Assembly: GCA_005502915.1 (NCBI GenBank)
Contig: SCMT01000014.1
Span: 1 to 64,000, forward strand
Direction: 5' to 3'
Length of the DNA: 64,000 nucleotides
DNA from: Lysobacteraceae bacterium 2PB
GTDB taxonomy: Bacteria > Pseudomonadota > Gammaproteobacteria > Xanthomonadales > Xanthomonadaceae
In this document: one piece after another, positions 8,272 to 16,492 of the stretch
Numbering within the stretch: position 1 is the stretch's first letter
Layout: each line of letters begins with the position of its first letter
The notes under the pieces: generated by a model
Database searches by the model: none
Told to the model about the DNA's origin: nothing
What the model saw: only the letters and a program-made list of their open reading frames with translations
Program-made: the position numbers and the translations under genes

Positions 8272-9405
8272 ATGTTTCGTGGTTACCACATGACGACCAT
8301 CCCCACCCTCCCCCACCTGCGCCGCTACGCGATCTCGCGCAGCCTGTTCGCACCGACGACGCTGTCGCGGGCCATCGCGAAGCTGGGCTTCGTGCAGGCC
8401 GATCCGATTCGCGCACCAGCGCGGGCCCAGGACCTCACCCTGCGCCATCGAGTAACGGACTATCGCGCAGGCGACCTGGAGGCGCGCTACCCGCGCCTGG
8501 CCATCGAGGAAGACTTCTTCGTCAACTACGGCTTCCTGCCGCGCACGACGCAGGCCTTGATGCATCCGCGCGGCGAGCGCACCGAGTGGCCGAAGTCGCG
8601 CTGGGCGCAGGCGCAGGCGGTGCTGGCCTTCGTGCAGGAACGCGGCGTGGTGCACCCGCGCGAGGTGGATGCCGCCTTCCAGCACGGCAGCAGCCGCAAC
8701 TGGTTCGGCGGCAACTCGAAGGCCAGCACGCAGCTGCTCGACGGCATGCACTATCGCGGCCTGCTGCGCGTGGCCCGGCGCGAAGGCGGCATCCGCCTGT
8801 ATGCGCCGCAGCTCGCGCATGAGCGCGACGCACAAACCGATCCCGACGCCGCACTGGACGCATTGATCGACGTGACCGTCGCCAAGTACGCGCCCCTGCC
8901 CGCCGCCACGCTCAGCCGCTTCGTGATGTGGCTGGGCATGGCAGCGGCGCCGCAGTGGCGCGACCGTCGCCGCGCCGCGCTCGCACGCGCGAAGGCGCGA
9001 CTGCCGCAGGCCACCGTCGACGGCGCCCACTGGTTCTGGCCCAATGGCGAAAACCCCGGCAGCCGGCGTTTCGCTGGCGACGACGTGCTCGACGACGAGG
9101 TGCGCCTGCTCGCCCCCTTCGACCCGATCGTCTGGGATCGCGAGCGCTTCGAACGCTTCTGGGGCTGGGCCTACCGTTTCGAGGCCTACACCCCGGCCCC
9201 GAAACGGGTGCGCGGCTACTACGCCCTGCCCATGCTGTGGCGCGGCCAGGTCATCGGCTGGGCAAATGCCGCCGTACGCGACGGCCAACTGCAAGTGCAG
9301 CCGGGCTATGTGAGCGGACGGGCGCCGCGCGATGTCGTTTTCAAACGTGCGCTGCAGGAAGAACAGACACGTCTGGAAGCGTTCCTCGGGCTGCAAGCCC
9401 TATGA
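8272..9405 (+). CDS. YcaQ-type winged-helix DNA glycosylase (HTH_42 family)
   Basis: A 371-377-residue protein of the winged-helix family that includes AlkZ and YcaQ/AlkX, enzymes that excise alkylated bases and unhook interstrand crosslinks. The N-terminal segment matches (L-R-R-Y-A-I-S-R-S-L-F), followed by the Q-A-D motif (Q42-D44) equivalent to the catalytic QxD of YcaQ. Later landmarks are P-R-E-V and L-L-A-P-F-D-P-I-V-W-D-R near 280. An alternative ATG at 8290 would drop six residues and fits family N-termini equally well; neither has a strong ribosome site. Cytoplasmic. Confidence 0.85.
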   Translation: MFRGYHMTTIPTLPHLRRYAISRSLFAPTTLSRAIAKLGFVQADPIRAPARAQDLTLRHRVTDYRAGDLEARYPRLAIEEDFFVNYGFLPRTTQALMHPRGERTEWPKSRWAQAQAVLAFVQERGVVHPREVDAAFQHGSSRNWFGGNSKASTQLLDGMHYRGLLRVARREGGIRLYAPQLAHERDAQTDPDAALDALIDVTVAKYAPLPAATLSRFVMWLGMAAAPQWRDRRRAALARAKARLPQATVDGAHWFWPNGENPGSRRFAGDDVLDDEVRLLAPFDPIVWDRERFERFWGWAYRFEAYTPAPKRVRGYYALPMLWRGQVIGWANAAVRDGQLQVQPGYVSGRAPRDVVFKRALQEEQTRLEAFLGLQAL

Positions 9406-9897
9406 GCGGATCAAACCGTTCTCTGAACCTGAAGCACTGCCAGCATTTCATAAGAAATTCCGTGAAATCTGCGTTCACCCAGCAATCCATCAGCCGGCGA
9501 CGATTTTGATCTTGATCTACCGGGGCCCCTGGTTGCGACGGGCTTCGCGGATCAGGCCCGCAGGGCGCGCGACAGGACGTCGCGCGTTTTTCGACAAGAC
9601 ACGGATGTCTTGTCGAAAAACCCCGCGAAGCCCGTGGACCCGGCGCATCGCGCCGGGCGCAACCGACGGGGTGTGCTTTCTTTTGGTTACTTCTTCTTTG
9701 CACAAGCAAAGAAAAGTAACTCGCTCGCGACAGCGAGCGAAATACAGGAGAGGTGAAATACCTTCCGGTCTGACTTCTACACTCCCCGGCGAAAAGCAGA
9801 TCCCTCGTCTTCGACTCGGGATGACAGAGACCGCACTCGAAAGCCCCAACTTCTGATCGACAGCAAACAATTGCGGGCACAACTTGGCCCCCTGCAT
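9406..9897. other. Gene-free 490-base stretch made largely of structured repeats
   Basis: Between the YcaQ gene and the convergent DUF3025 gene. Open frames exist on both strands, but they only translate palindromic DNA. The main content is the nested inverted-repeat element at 9538-9755, and beyond it (about 9794-9830) a solitary arm of the TGTCATCCCGA repeat family. Confidence 0.6.
9538..9755. repeat. Composite structured element with nested inverted repeats
   Basis: Outer arms 9538-9550 and 9623-9635 (ACGGGCTTCGCGG) enclose inner arms 9587-9600 and 9607-9620 (TTTTTCGACAAGAC). Next comes a GGCGCATCGCGCC hairpin, then a near-perfect palindrome around 9685-9720 (GGTTAC...GTAAC) with a short CTTTGCACAAGCAAAG core. 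I recall this GGTTACTT...AAGTAAC string as a common intergenic motif of proteobacterial chromosomes. It carries no plausible gene. Confidence 0.6.
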
Positions 9898-10710
9898 CTA
9901 CGCTGGATCAACGCCCAACGCCCCCGGATACACCCGCCCCGCCCGCACCGGCTGGAAACACTCTGCGGTCTCGTAGAACCCCGCATCCTGCCCCGGATAC
10001 CACCCCGGAATCCCGGCCAGCGGCAGCGGGCGCAGTTCGAGCGGGTCGTTGCAGGCATGGCCTTCGCGGATGGCCTCCGCGACGAGATCGACGCAGGCGT
10101 CGTCATGGTCGCCCTGCACCACCAGGCATTTGCCGACCATGAACAGGGCCGGCACGAGCGCGATTTCGAGCAGCGCATGGCCGACGACGGCGGCGATGGC
10201 GATGTCGCCGCTGCGCCAGGCCTCCGCGTGATCGAGGAACAGCGCGCGCCAGTCGTGGCGATCCCACAGCGGCAGCAGCGCGGGATCGCGCAGGCGCACG
10301 ACGACGCCGGCCTCGTCGAACTGGGTGAGCGCGTACTGGGCACGATTGCGGTCGCGCGGGCCCATGGTCGCGATGTGCGCGCACTGGCGTGCGTTGAACG
10401 CCTGCTTCAGCGCCGGATACCGGCACCAGACGGCGGCGTTGAACAGGTCGTGCCAATTCCCCTCGCGGGTGGCGACGCGACCGGCGGCGATGCGGGTTTC
10501 GTAATGCAGCCCGTCATCGAGCAGATGGTCGTCCTGGACGATGAAACGATGCGTCGCGAGCGGCATCCTCGCGTTGAGCGCGTCGACACCGGGCCAGCCG
10601 GGCGTCGTGAACCAGTCGCGATGGGCGCGATAGCCGGCGAACACCGGGTGATCGAAGACGGCGGGATCGATCGCGTCGCGCGGCGGGGCGATGAAGCGGC
10701 GTTTCGCCAT
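9898..10710 (-). CDS. DUF3025 domain-containing protein
   Basis: A 270-residue soluble protein. Typical features are the early W-F-T-T-P-G-W-P-G-V-D-A-L-N segment, the G-N-W-H-D-L-F-N-A-A-V-W motif near 100, and the late H-A-L-L-E-I-A and P-G-W-Y-P-G motifs. These match DUF3025 proteins of gamma- and betaproteobacteria, whose role is unknown. The start at 10710 is chosen because the longer frame upstream simply reads through the inverted repeat at 10728-10831. Confidence 0.85.
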   Translation of the reverse strand: MAKRRFIAPPRDAIDPAVFDHPVFAGYRAHRDWFTTPGWPGVDALNARMPLATHRFIVQDDHLLDDGLHYETRIAAGRVATREGNWHDLFNAAVWCRYPALKQAFNARQCAHIATMGPRDRNRAQYALTQFDEAGVVVRLRDPALLPLWDRHDWRALFLDHAEAWRSGDIAIAAVVGHALLEIALVPALFMVGKCLVVQGDHDDACVDLVAEAIREGHACNDPLELRPLPLAGIPGWYPGQDAGFYETAECFQPVRAGRVYPGALGVDPA

Positions 10711-10727
10711 CGTCAGCGTTCCGTTCC

Positions 10728-10831
10728 TGTCATCCCGAGCAACGCGAGGGACCTGCTTTTCCTCTTTGCAGACGATCCCGGGAAAGATCGACGCATCGAA
10801 CAGCAGGTCCCTCGCTGCGCTCGGGATGACA
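10728..10831. repeat. TGTCATCCCGA-type inverted repeat, copy 1
   Basis: Thirty-base arms (10728-10757 and 10802-10831) match except for four central bases. The core is CGAGGGACCTGCT and the outer end TGTCATCCCGAGC. The same outer end occurs at 33811-33921 and as a single arm near 9800-9830. It lies between rimO and the DUF3025 gene, which are both on the minus strand. Confidence 0.8.
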
Positions 10832-10858
10832 GAGCACGCACGCGCACCCTGCCGCGAC

Positions 10859-12220
10859 TCAATCCTCGAACACGACTTCGCCGTAGAGGTCATGCTCGTC
10901 GCTGCCCATGATCTCCACGTCGACGAATTCGCCCGGCTTCAGGCCGGCCTCGAAACCGTTCTGGATCTGCACCAGGCCGTCGATCTCGGGGGCATCGGCC
11001 ATCGAGCGGGCGATGGCGAGTTCGCCGTCGATCGCATCGACCAGGCAACGCTGCACGCTGCCGATCTTGTCGGCGAGCTTGGCTTCGGAAATGGCGGCCT
11101 GGCGCTCCATGAAGCGGGCGAGGCGCTCCTGCTTCACTTCTTCCGGCACCGGGTCCGGCAAGGCATTGGCAGCGGCGCCTTCGACCGGCGAATAGGCGAA
11201 GGCGCCGACGCGGTCGAGCTGGGCCTCGTCGAGGAAATCCAGCAGTTCCTCGAACTCGGCGTCGGTCTCGCCGGGGAACCCGACGATGAACGTGCTGCGG
11301 ATCGTGATGTCCGGCGCGATGTCGCGCCAGCGCTGGATGCGCTCCAGGGTCTTGTCGACCGCGCCCGGACGCTTCATCAGCTTGAGGATGCGCGGGCTGG
11401 CGTGCTGGAACGGGATGTCGAGGTAGGGCAGCAATTTGCCCTCGGCCATCAGTGGGATGATGTCGTCGACATGCGGGTACGGATAGACGTAATGCAGGCG
11501 CGTCCAGACGCCGAGTTCGGACAGGCCTTCGCACAGCGCCTTCATCCGCGTCTGGTAATTCTTCTCGCGCCACATCCGCTCGGCGTACTTCACGTCGACC
11601 CCGTAGGCGCTGGTGTCCTGCGAGATCACCAGTAGTTCCTTCACGCCGCCCATCACCAGCTTTTCGGCTTCGCGCAACACCTGGTCGACCGGACGCGACA
11701 CCAGGTCGCCGCGCATCGAGGGAATGATGCAGAAGCTGCAGCGATGGTTGCAGCCTTCGGAAATCTTCAGGTAGGCGTAGTGCTTGGGCGTGAGCTTGAT
11801 GCCGACATCGTCTTCGGCGATGCGGCGCGGCACCAGGTCGACGAAGGGGTTGTGGCTCGGCGGTGCGGCGTCGTACACGGCGCGCATCACGCTCTGGTAG
11901 TCCTGCGGGCCGGTGATCGCCAGCACGTCCGGATGCGCCTCGCGGATCTGCTCGGGGCGCTTGCCCAGGCAGCCGGTGACGATGACCTTGCCGTTCTCGG
12001 CCATGGCCTCGCCGATGGCGTCCAGCGACTCGGTCACCGCCGAGTCGATGAAGCCGCAGGTGTTCACCACCACCACGTCGGCATCGTCGTAGGTTTGCAC
12101 AATGTCGTAGCCCTCGACCTTGAGCTGGGTGAGGATGCGCTCGGAATCGACCAGGGCCTTGGGGCAGCCGAGACTGACGAAGCCGATCTTGCGGCCGTTG
12201 GAGGGTTCGATGGCGGACAT
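10859..12220 (-). CDS. rimO: Ribosomal protein S12 methylthiotransferase RimO
   Basis: A 453-residue radical-SAM enzyme that adds a methylthio group to an aspartate of ribosomal protein S12. The N-terminal UPF0004 domain holds three Cys for one [4Fe-4S] cluster (C19, C55, C84). The radical-SAM motif C157-x3-C161-x2-C164 (C-N-H-R-C-S-F-C) binds the second. A TRAM domain occupies the last 65 residues. Length and motifs are normal. The ATG at 12218-12220 is used because the protein begins there ([13 protein letters not shown]) and upstream sequence is intergenic. It is divergent from the dienelactone hydrolase gene. Confidence 0.96.
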   Translation of the reverse strand: MSAIEPSNGRKIGFVSLGCPKALVDSERILTQLKVEGYDIVQTYDDADVVVVNTCGFIDSAVTESLDAIGEAMAENGKVIVTGCLGKRPEQIREAHPDVLAITGPQDYQSVMRAVYDAAPPSHNPFVDLVPRRIAEDDVGIKLTPKHYAYLKISEGCNHRCSFCIIPSMRGDLVSRPVDQVLREAEKLVMGGVKELLVISQDTSAYGVDVKYAERMWREKNYQTRMKALCEGLSELGVWTRLHYVYPYPHVDDIIPLMAEGKLLPYLDIPFQHASPRILKLMKRPGAVDKTLERIQRWRDIAPDITIRSTFIVGFPGETDAEFEELLDFLDEAQLDRVGAFAYSPVEGAAANALPDPVPEEVKQERLARFMERQAAISEAKLADKIGSVQRCLVDAIDGELAIARSMADAPEIDGLVQIQNGFEAGLKPGEFVDVEIMGSDEHDLYGEVVFED

Positions 12221-12348
12221 GGCGTGTGCGGGCCGCTGGCGGGCCCGGCTTGGCTGCGGAAGACCGGCGATTATAGCGGGCCCGCCACCCTGCCCGTCCG
12301 CTGGCGGCAGGCGTACCATGCGGTTTTCGGACGGCTGGAGACCCGACC

Positions 12349-13011
12349 ATGGGCGAGTGGATCCCCCTGACGACCCCCGAAGGCCCGGTCCGGGCCTGGA
12401 TGGCCCGCCCCGACAGCGCCCCGCGCGGCGCCGTGGTGGTGATCCAGGAGATCTTCGGCGTGAATCCGCACATCCGGGCGGTGACCGACCGATTCGCCAA
12501 GGCCGGCTTCACCGCGATGGCCCCGGCCCTGTTCGACCTGGTGCGCCCGGACACCGAACTGCGCTATGACGAATCCGGGGTGTCCCACGGCCGCGACTAC
12601 GTGGCCCAGCTCGGCTTCGAGCGCGCGCTGAAGGTGGTCGGCGCCGCCGCGCGCTGGATGCGCGAATCCGGGCACAACGTGGGCGCCGTGGGCTTCTGCT
12701 GGGGCGGCACGGTGGCGATGCTGGCCAACACGCGCCTGCACCTGCCTTCGGTGAGCTACTACGGCGGGCGCAGCGTGCCTTACCTCGGCGAGCCGGCGCA
12801 GGCACCGATGCTGTTCCACTTCGGCGAGCACGACAGCATCATCCCGCCGGAGGACGTGCAGAAGCACCGGCTGCATCATCCCGACGCGGAAATCCACGTC
12901 TATCCGGCCGGGCACGGCTTCAACTGCGACGAACGCGACGATTACGACGCCGACAGCGCGGCCCTCGCCTGGGACCGCAGCATCGCTTTCCTGACGGAGC
13001 ACCTGCGATGA
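12349..13011 (+). CDS. Dienelactone hydrolase family protein
   Basis: A 220-residue alpha/beta hydrolase resembling carboxymethylenebutenolidase. The triad is visible: C117 in G-F-C-W-G-G, D162 in G-E-H-D-S, and H189 in A-G-H-G-F. The early I-Q-E-I-F-G-V-N motif is also family-typical. It hydrolyses lactones or esters in the cytoplasm; the true substrate is unknown. It opens a run of four genes overlapping by 4 bases each (HIT protein, pxpB, pxpC), so their translation is probably coupled. Confidence 0.92.
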   Translation: MGEWIPLTTPEGPVRAWMARPDSAPRGAVVVIQEIFGVNPHIRAVTDRFAKAGFTAMAPALFDLVRPDTELRYDESGVSHGRDYVAQLGFERALKVVGAAARWMRESGHNVGAVGFCWGGTVAMLANTRLHLPSVSYYGGRSVPYLGEPAQAPMLFHFGEHDSIIPPEDVQKHRLHHPDAEIHVYPAGHGFNCDERDDYDADSAALAWDRSIAFLTEHLR

Positions 13012-13442
13012 ACCGCCACGCCCACGCCGGCCCGCCGGGCTGGCACCTGCATCCGCAGCTCGCCGAAGACACCCACCCGCTGGCGCATTGGCCGCTGTGC
13101 GATGTGCAGCTGATGGACGATGCCCATCATCCCTGGCTAATCCTGGTGCCGCGCGTGCAGGATGCCGTCGAGATCATCGATCTCGATGCGCAGCAGCAGG
13201 CGATGCTGATGCAGGAGATCGACCGCGCCAGCCGCGCGCTGCGCACGACCATGAAACCCGACAAGCTCAACGTCGCAGCGCTGGGCAACATGGTGCCGCA
13301 GCTGCACGTCCACGTGATCGCGCGCTACCGCGACGACATCGCCTGGCCACGCCCGGTCTGGGGCATGGCGACCGCGCAGCCGTATTCGCCCGAGCAGCTG
13401 ATCGAACGCGTCGAGACCCTGCGCGCCGCGCTGTCCGCATGA
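13008..13442 (+). CDS. HIT family protein
   Basis: A 144-residue member of the histidine-triad superfamily of nucleotide-binding hydrolases. The signature is Q-L-H-V-H-V-I-A-R near residue 104, so the first His of the usual H-x-H-x-H is Gln, as in a known subgroup. The upstream V-P-R-V-x-D-A-V-E-I segment also fits. The ATG overlaps the stop of the hydrolase (ATGA). Substrate and link to pyroglutamate metabolism are unknown. Confidence 0.87.
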   Translation: MNRHAHAGPPGWHLHPQLAEDTHPLAHWPLCDVQLMDDAHHPWLILVPRVQDAVEIIDLDAQQQAMLMQEIDRASRALRTTMKPDKLNVAALGNMVPQLHVHVIARYRDDIAWPRPVWGMATAQPYSPEQLIERVETLRAALSA

Positions 13443-14137
13443 CGGCGACGCGCCGGGAACGCCTGGCCGACGACGCGCTGCTGCTGCATCTCGGCGCGGA
13501 CACGCCGCCGATCCACGACGCGACCAATGCGCGCGTGCATCGCATCGCCGTGCGCATCCGCGCCACCGCACCCGCCTGGCTGCGCGACCTCGTGCCGGCG
13601 TACGCGAGCCTGGCGGTGTTCTTCGATCCCGATGCCATCGCGGCGCCCGATGTCGAACGCTGGCTCGATGCACATCTCGCGGACGACGACGGCACGACCA
13701 TCGCCGCCGCCCCGCGCTGCATCGACATCCCGGTGGTCTACGGCGGCGACTTCGGCGAAGACCTCGACAGCGCCGCGGCCGAGCTCGGGCTGTCGCCTGC
13801 TGTGTTGGCCGAACGCCACGCCCGCGGCCTCTACACCGTGGCGATGATCGGTTTCGCCCCGGGTTTTCCGTATCTCTCCGGTCTCGATCCCGCGCTGGCC
13901 CTGCCGCGCCTGGCCACGCCGCGCACGCGCGTGCCGGCCGGCAGTGTCGCGATCGGCGGTGCGCAGACCGGCCTGTATCCGCGCGAAAGCCCGGGCGGCT
14001 GGCGCCTGATCGGTCGCACGCCGCTGCGCCTGTTCGACCCGACGCGCGACGCGCCTTCGCTGCTGGCGCCGGGCGATCGCGTGCGCTTCGTCGCGATCGA
14101 TGCGCGCGAATTCGCACGCATGGAGGCCGGGGCATGA
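13439..14137 (+). CDS. pxpB: 5-oxoprolinase subunit PxpB (KipI-like)
   Basis: A 232-residue cyclophilin-like subunit. With PxpA and PxpC it forms the ATP-dependent 5-oxoprolinase that opens pyroglutamate to glutamate. Family motifs are I-G-F-A-P-G-F-P-Y-L near 137-146, then P-R-T-R-V-P-A-G-S-V-A-I-G-G, and P-G-G-W-R-L-I-G-R-T-P. The ATG start overlaps the HIT gene stop by 4 bases, and its own stop overlaps pxpC by 4 bases. Confidence 0.94.
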   Translation: MTATRRERLADDALLLHLGADTPPIHDATNARVHRIAVRIRATAPAWLRDLVPAYASLAVFFDPDAIAAPDVERWLDAHLADDDGTTIAAAPRCIDIPVVYGGDFGEDLDSAAAELGLSPAVLAERHARGLYTVAMIGFAPGFPYLSGLDPALALPRLATPRTRVPAGSVAIGGAQTGLYPRESPGGWRLIGRTPLRLFDPTRDAPSLLAPGDRVRFVAIDAREFARMEAGA

Positions 14138-15099
14138 GCCTGCTGTGCGTGCTCGCGCCGGGCGCGGCCACCACCGTGCAGGCATCGGCCCGCGACGGCT
14201 GGCGACACGTCGGCGTCGCACGCGGCGGCGCACTGGATCCGGCGCAGGCCACGCTTGCCAATCACCTCGTCGGCAATACGTTCGACGCGGCCGTGCTCGA
14301 AATCGCGCTGGGCGGACCGACACTCGCCTTCGACGCGCCGATCCGAATGGCAATCTGCGGTGCGCCGATCGATGCCGCGTTCGACAGCGGCGACGGCGTG
14401 CGCCGCATCGTGCCGAATGGCCGGCCGGTCGCGCTGCCCGCAGGCACGCTGAAACTGGGCACGATCCGCCACGGCCTGCGCGCCTGGCTGGCGGTCGCCG
14501 GCGGCATCGACGTGCCCGTCGTGCTCGGCAGCCGCAGCACCGATCTGCGCGGCGGCTTCGGCGGCATCGGCGGGCGGACGCTGCAGGCCGGCGATGAGTT
14601 GCAACTCGGGCCTCACGCAGCGCCGGTGGTAGCGGCAGAACCCGTTGCGCCGCACTGGTGGATCGCACTCGACCCACCACCCACGGATGCCTGCCTCGTC
14701 CGCTACGTGCCTTCCTCGCATGCACAGGCGAGACCGCTGCGCGATGGCGCTTGGCGCGTCGATCCACGCAGCGATCGGCAGGGCCTGCGCCTCGGCGGCG
14801 ACGCCCTGCCCAGCCTCGCCGAAAGCCTGCTCTCCGCTCCCGTGGCCCCGGGCACGATCCAGTTGCCGCCCGATGGACGTCCGATCGTGCTGCTCGCCGA
14901 TGCGCAGACCGTCGGCGGCTATCCGCGCCTGGGCTACGTCATCGCCGCCGACCTGCCGCGCATGGCGCAACTGCGCCCCGGCGACGCCGTGCGCTTCGAA
15001 CCCGTCGACGCGGACGAGGCCGAACGACTGCGCAGACAACGTCAGCATGAGCTGACGCGGGCGCTGATCGCGGCGGATGCGCGACGACCATCCGCATAG
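14134..15099 (+). CDS. pxpC: 5-oxoprolinase subunit PxpC (KipA-like)
   Basis: A 321-residue protein of the biotin-dependent carboxylase-like family, partner of PxpB. Family marks are T-T-V-Q-A at the N-terminus, G-V-A-R-G-G-A-L-D, L-A-N-H-L-V-G-N, and near the end Q-T-V-G-G-Y-P-R-L-G-Y-V. It is the last gene of the first half of the pyroglutamate cluster. The third subunit, PxpA, lies 4 kb further on, beyond the inserted effector cassette. Confidence 0.94.
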   Translation: MSLLCVLAPGAATTVQASARDGWRHVGVARGGALDPAQATLANHLVGNTFDAAVLEIALGGPTLAFDAPIRMAICGAPIDAAFDSGDGVRRIVPNGRPVALPAGTLKLGTIRHGLRAWLAVAGGIDVPVVLGSRSTDLRGGFGGIGGRTLQAGDELQLGPHAAPVVAAEPVAPHWWIALDPPPTDACLVRYVPSSHAQARPLRDGAWRVDPRSDRQGLRLGGDALPSLAESLLSAPVAPGTIQLPPDGRPIVLLADAQTVGGYPRLGYVIAADLPRMAQLRPGDAVRFEPVDADEAERLRRQRQHELTRALIAADARRPSA

Positions 15100-15211
15100 G
15101 TACGCGACAAGCGCGCCGCACAGCGCAGCACAGCCGTCGCCCCAGCGTTCATGTCGATCCAAGCCGTATCATGGCGCCCTGTCCACGCCTCACGGAGCCA
15201 GGGCCGTCACC

Positions 15212-16447
15212 ATGGAAAGCGCGCTTCGCAAGACCCGCCACGCCATCGCTCATTCGCGGCCGAGCCGCCTCGGCCTCGTCGCCCTGCTCGCCTTCTTCGT
15301 CGGTGCCTGCGATGCCACGCCGCCCGCCGCAGTGAGCAGCAGCAGCACGACGACCTCGCCCTCCGCCGCACCGGCCTGCCCCGCGACCGATCTCGCCGGC
15401 TTCGTCGCCGCGTTCGCCGAAAGCCCCGCGCTGCAGAAGGCCTACACCGCACCGGTCGTGGAAACGGCTTTCATCGACTGGAACGCCCAGCCCGAGCCCG
15501 CCGAATCGGTCGAAAAGACCCCGCGCGACGCCCTGCGTTTCCCGGTCATGCCCAACCGCGCCCGCCAGCAGGCCGAGGGCCTGCGCTATCGCGAGATCGG
15601 CACGGAAGGCGAGCGCAGCACCATCACCCTCGAAGTGCCGGACACCGACGCGCAACTGCGCTACACCTTCCGCCGCGATGCCTGCTGGACGCTGGTGAAG
15701 ATCGTCGATCCCGCGTTCGGGAAGGGGTTTGGGGGGGAGGCCGCACAGGCCATCACGCCGGGGGCTGCCGATGGCGACCTGACCAAGGAGCGCGCCCGTC
15801 AGGACGTTCGCCTGAACACGATCTACCAACAGCTGATCGGACAGCTGCAAGGCGAGCGTCGCGAGCGGATCGTGGCGGCGCAGCGCGCGTGGGTCCAACT
15901 GCAGGAGAAGGACGACACATTCGAAGCCTCGCTCCTGGATGGACTCGGCCCGACAGGTCATCGTCAGAAACTCGAGAACAAGACCTCCGCCATCGCCCAG
16001 CGCGCCGATCTTCTGGTGTCGATCGCCGACTTCGCAGGCGATGTAAAGGTCGATGACGCACTGCGCGGCCCAAGGACACAGGCGGTGTCGAATGACGACA
16101 ATTACGTGCCCCAGGGACTGAGCGATGCCCTGACCAAGTGCATGAGCAATGCCACAGGCACCCTTGCACAAGCCGAATGCCTGACCGATGAGCGTGAGCG
16201 CCAGGATGCACGCTTGAACAAGGTCTACAAGCAGCTGATCGGACGCCTGCAGGCCGAAGATCGCGAACGCATGGTGGCTGCACAGCGGGCCTGGGTACAA
16301 CTGCAACAGAGCGATGGCGATGCGAGGGAATCGATCCTCTACGACATCGGGCAGGTCGGCAGCCTGCAATCGGTCGAAAACGATGCGCGGGCCATCCGCC
16401 AGCGCGCCGATCTGCTCGAACGGCACCTGAAGATGGTCAAGCCCTGA
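15212..16447 (+). CDS. Lipoprotein with two LprI/DUF1311-like repeats; probable immunity protein
   Basis: A 411-residue predicted lipoprotein: the hydrophobic stretch ends in the lipobox V-G-A-C, with C33 lipidated and Asp at +2, which in E. coli would favour retention at the inner membrane. Two homologous blocks follow (about 190-275 and 310-405). Each has R-Q-D-x-R-L-N-x-x-Y-x-Q-L-I-G and A-A-Q-R-A-W-V-Q-L-Q, the mark of DUF1311/LprI lysozyme-inhibitor proteins. Only the second block keeps its N-terminal Cys pair. It lies 45 bases upstream of a peptidoglycan-hydrolase effector, an order like the known Xanthomonas citri pair XAC2610-XAC2609, so it probably protects the producer. The immunity role is inferred. 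Confidence 0.82.
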   Translation: MESALRKTRHAIAHSRPSRLGLVALLAFFVGACDATPPAAVSSSSTTTSPSAAPACPATDLAGFVAAFAESPALQKAYTAPVVETAFIDWNAQPEPAESVEKTPRDALRFPVMPNRARQQAEGLRYREIGTEGERSTITLEVPDTDAQLRYTFRRDACWTLVKIVDPAFGKGFGGEAAQAITPGAADGDLTKERARQDVRLNTIYQQLIGQLQGERRERIVAAQRAWVQLQEKDDTFEASLLDGLGPTGHRQKLENKTSAIAQRADLLVSIADFAGDVKVDDALRGPRTQAVSNDDNYVPQGLSDALTKCMSNATGTLAQAECLTDERERQDARLNKVYKQLIGRLQAEDRERMVAAQRAWVQLQQSDGDARESILYDIGQVGSLQSVENDARAIRQRADLLERHLKMVKP

Positions 16448-16492
16448 GCAACCCCAGGTTCACCGCTATCCGCACATCCCCGAGATCGGATC

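Noticed and set aside
9332-9897. Two overlapping open frames, one per strand, in the structured repeat
   Set aside because: They read through palindromes and lack start signals; such frames are frequent false annotations of this element.
10711-10893. N-terminal extension of the DUF3025 protein
   Set aside because: The extra residues are only the translation of the inverted repeat at 10728-10831.
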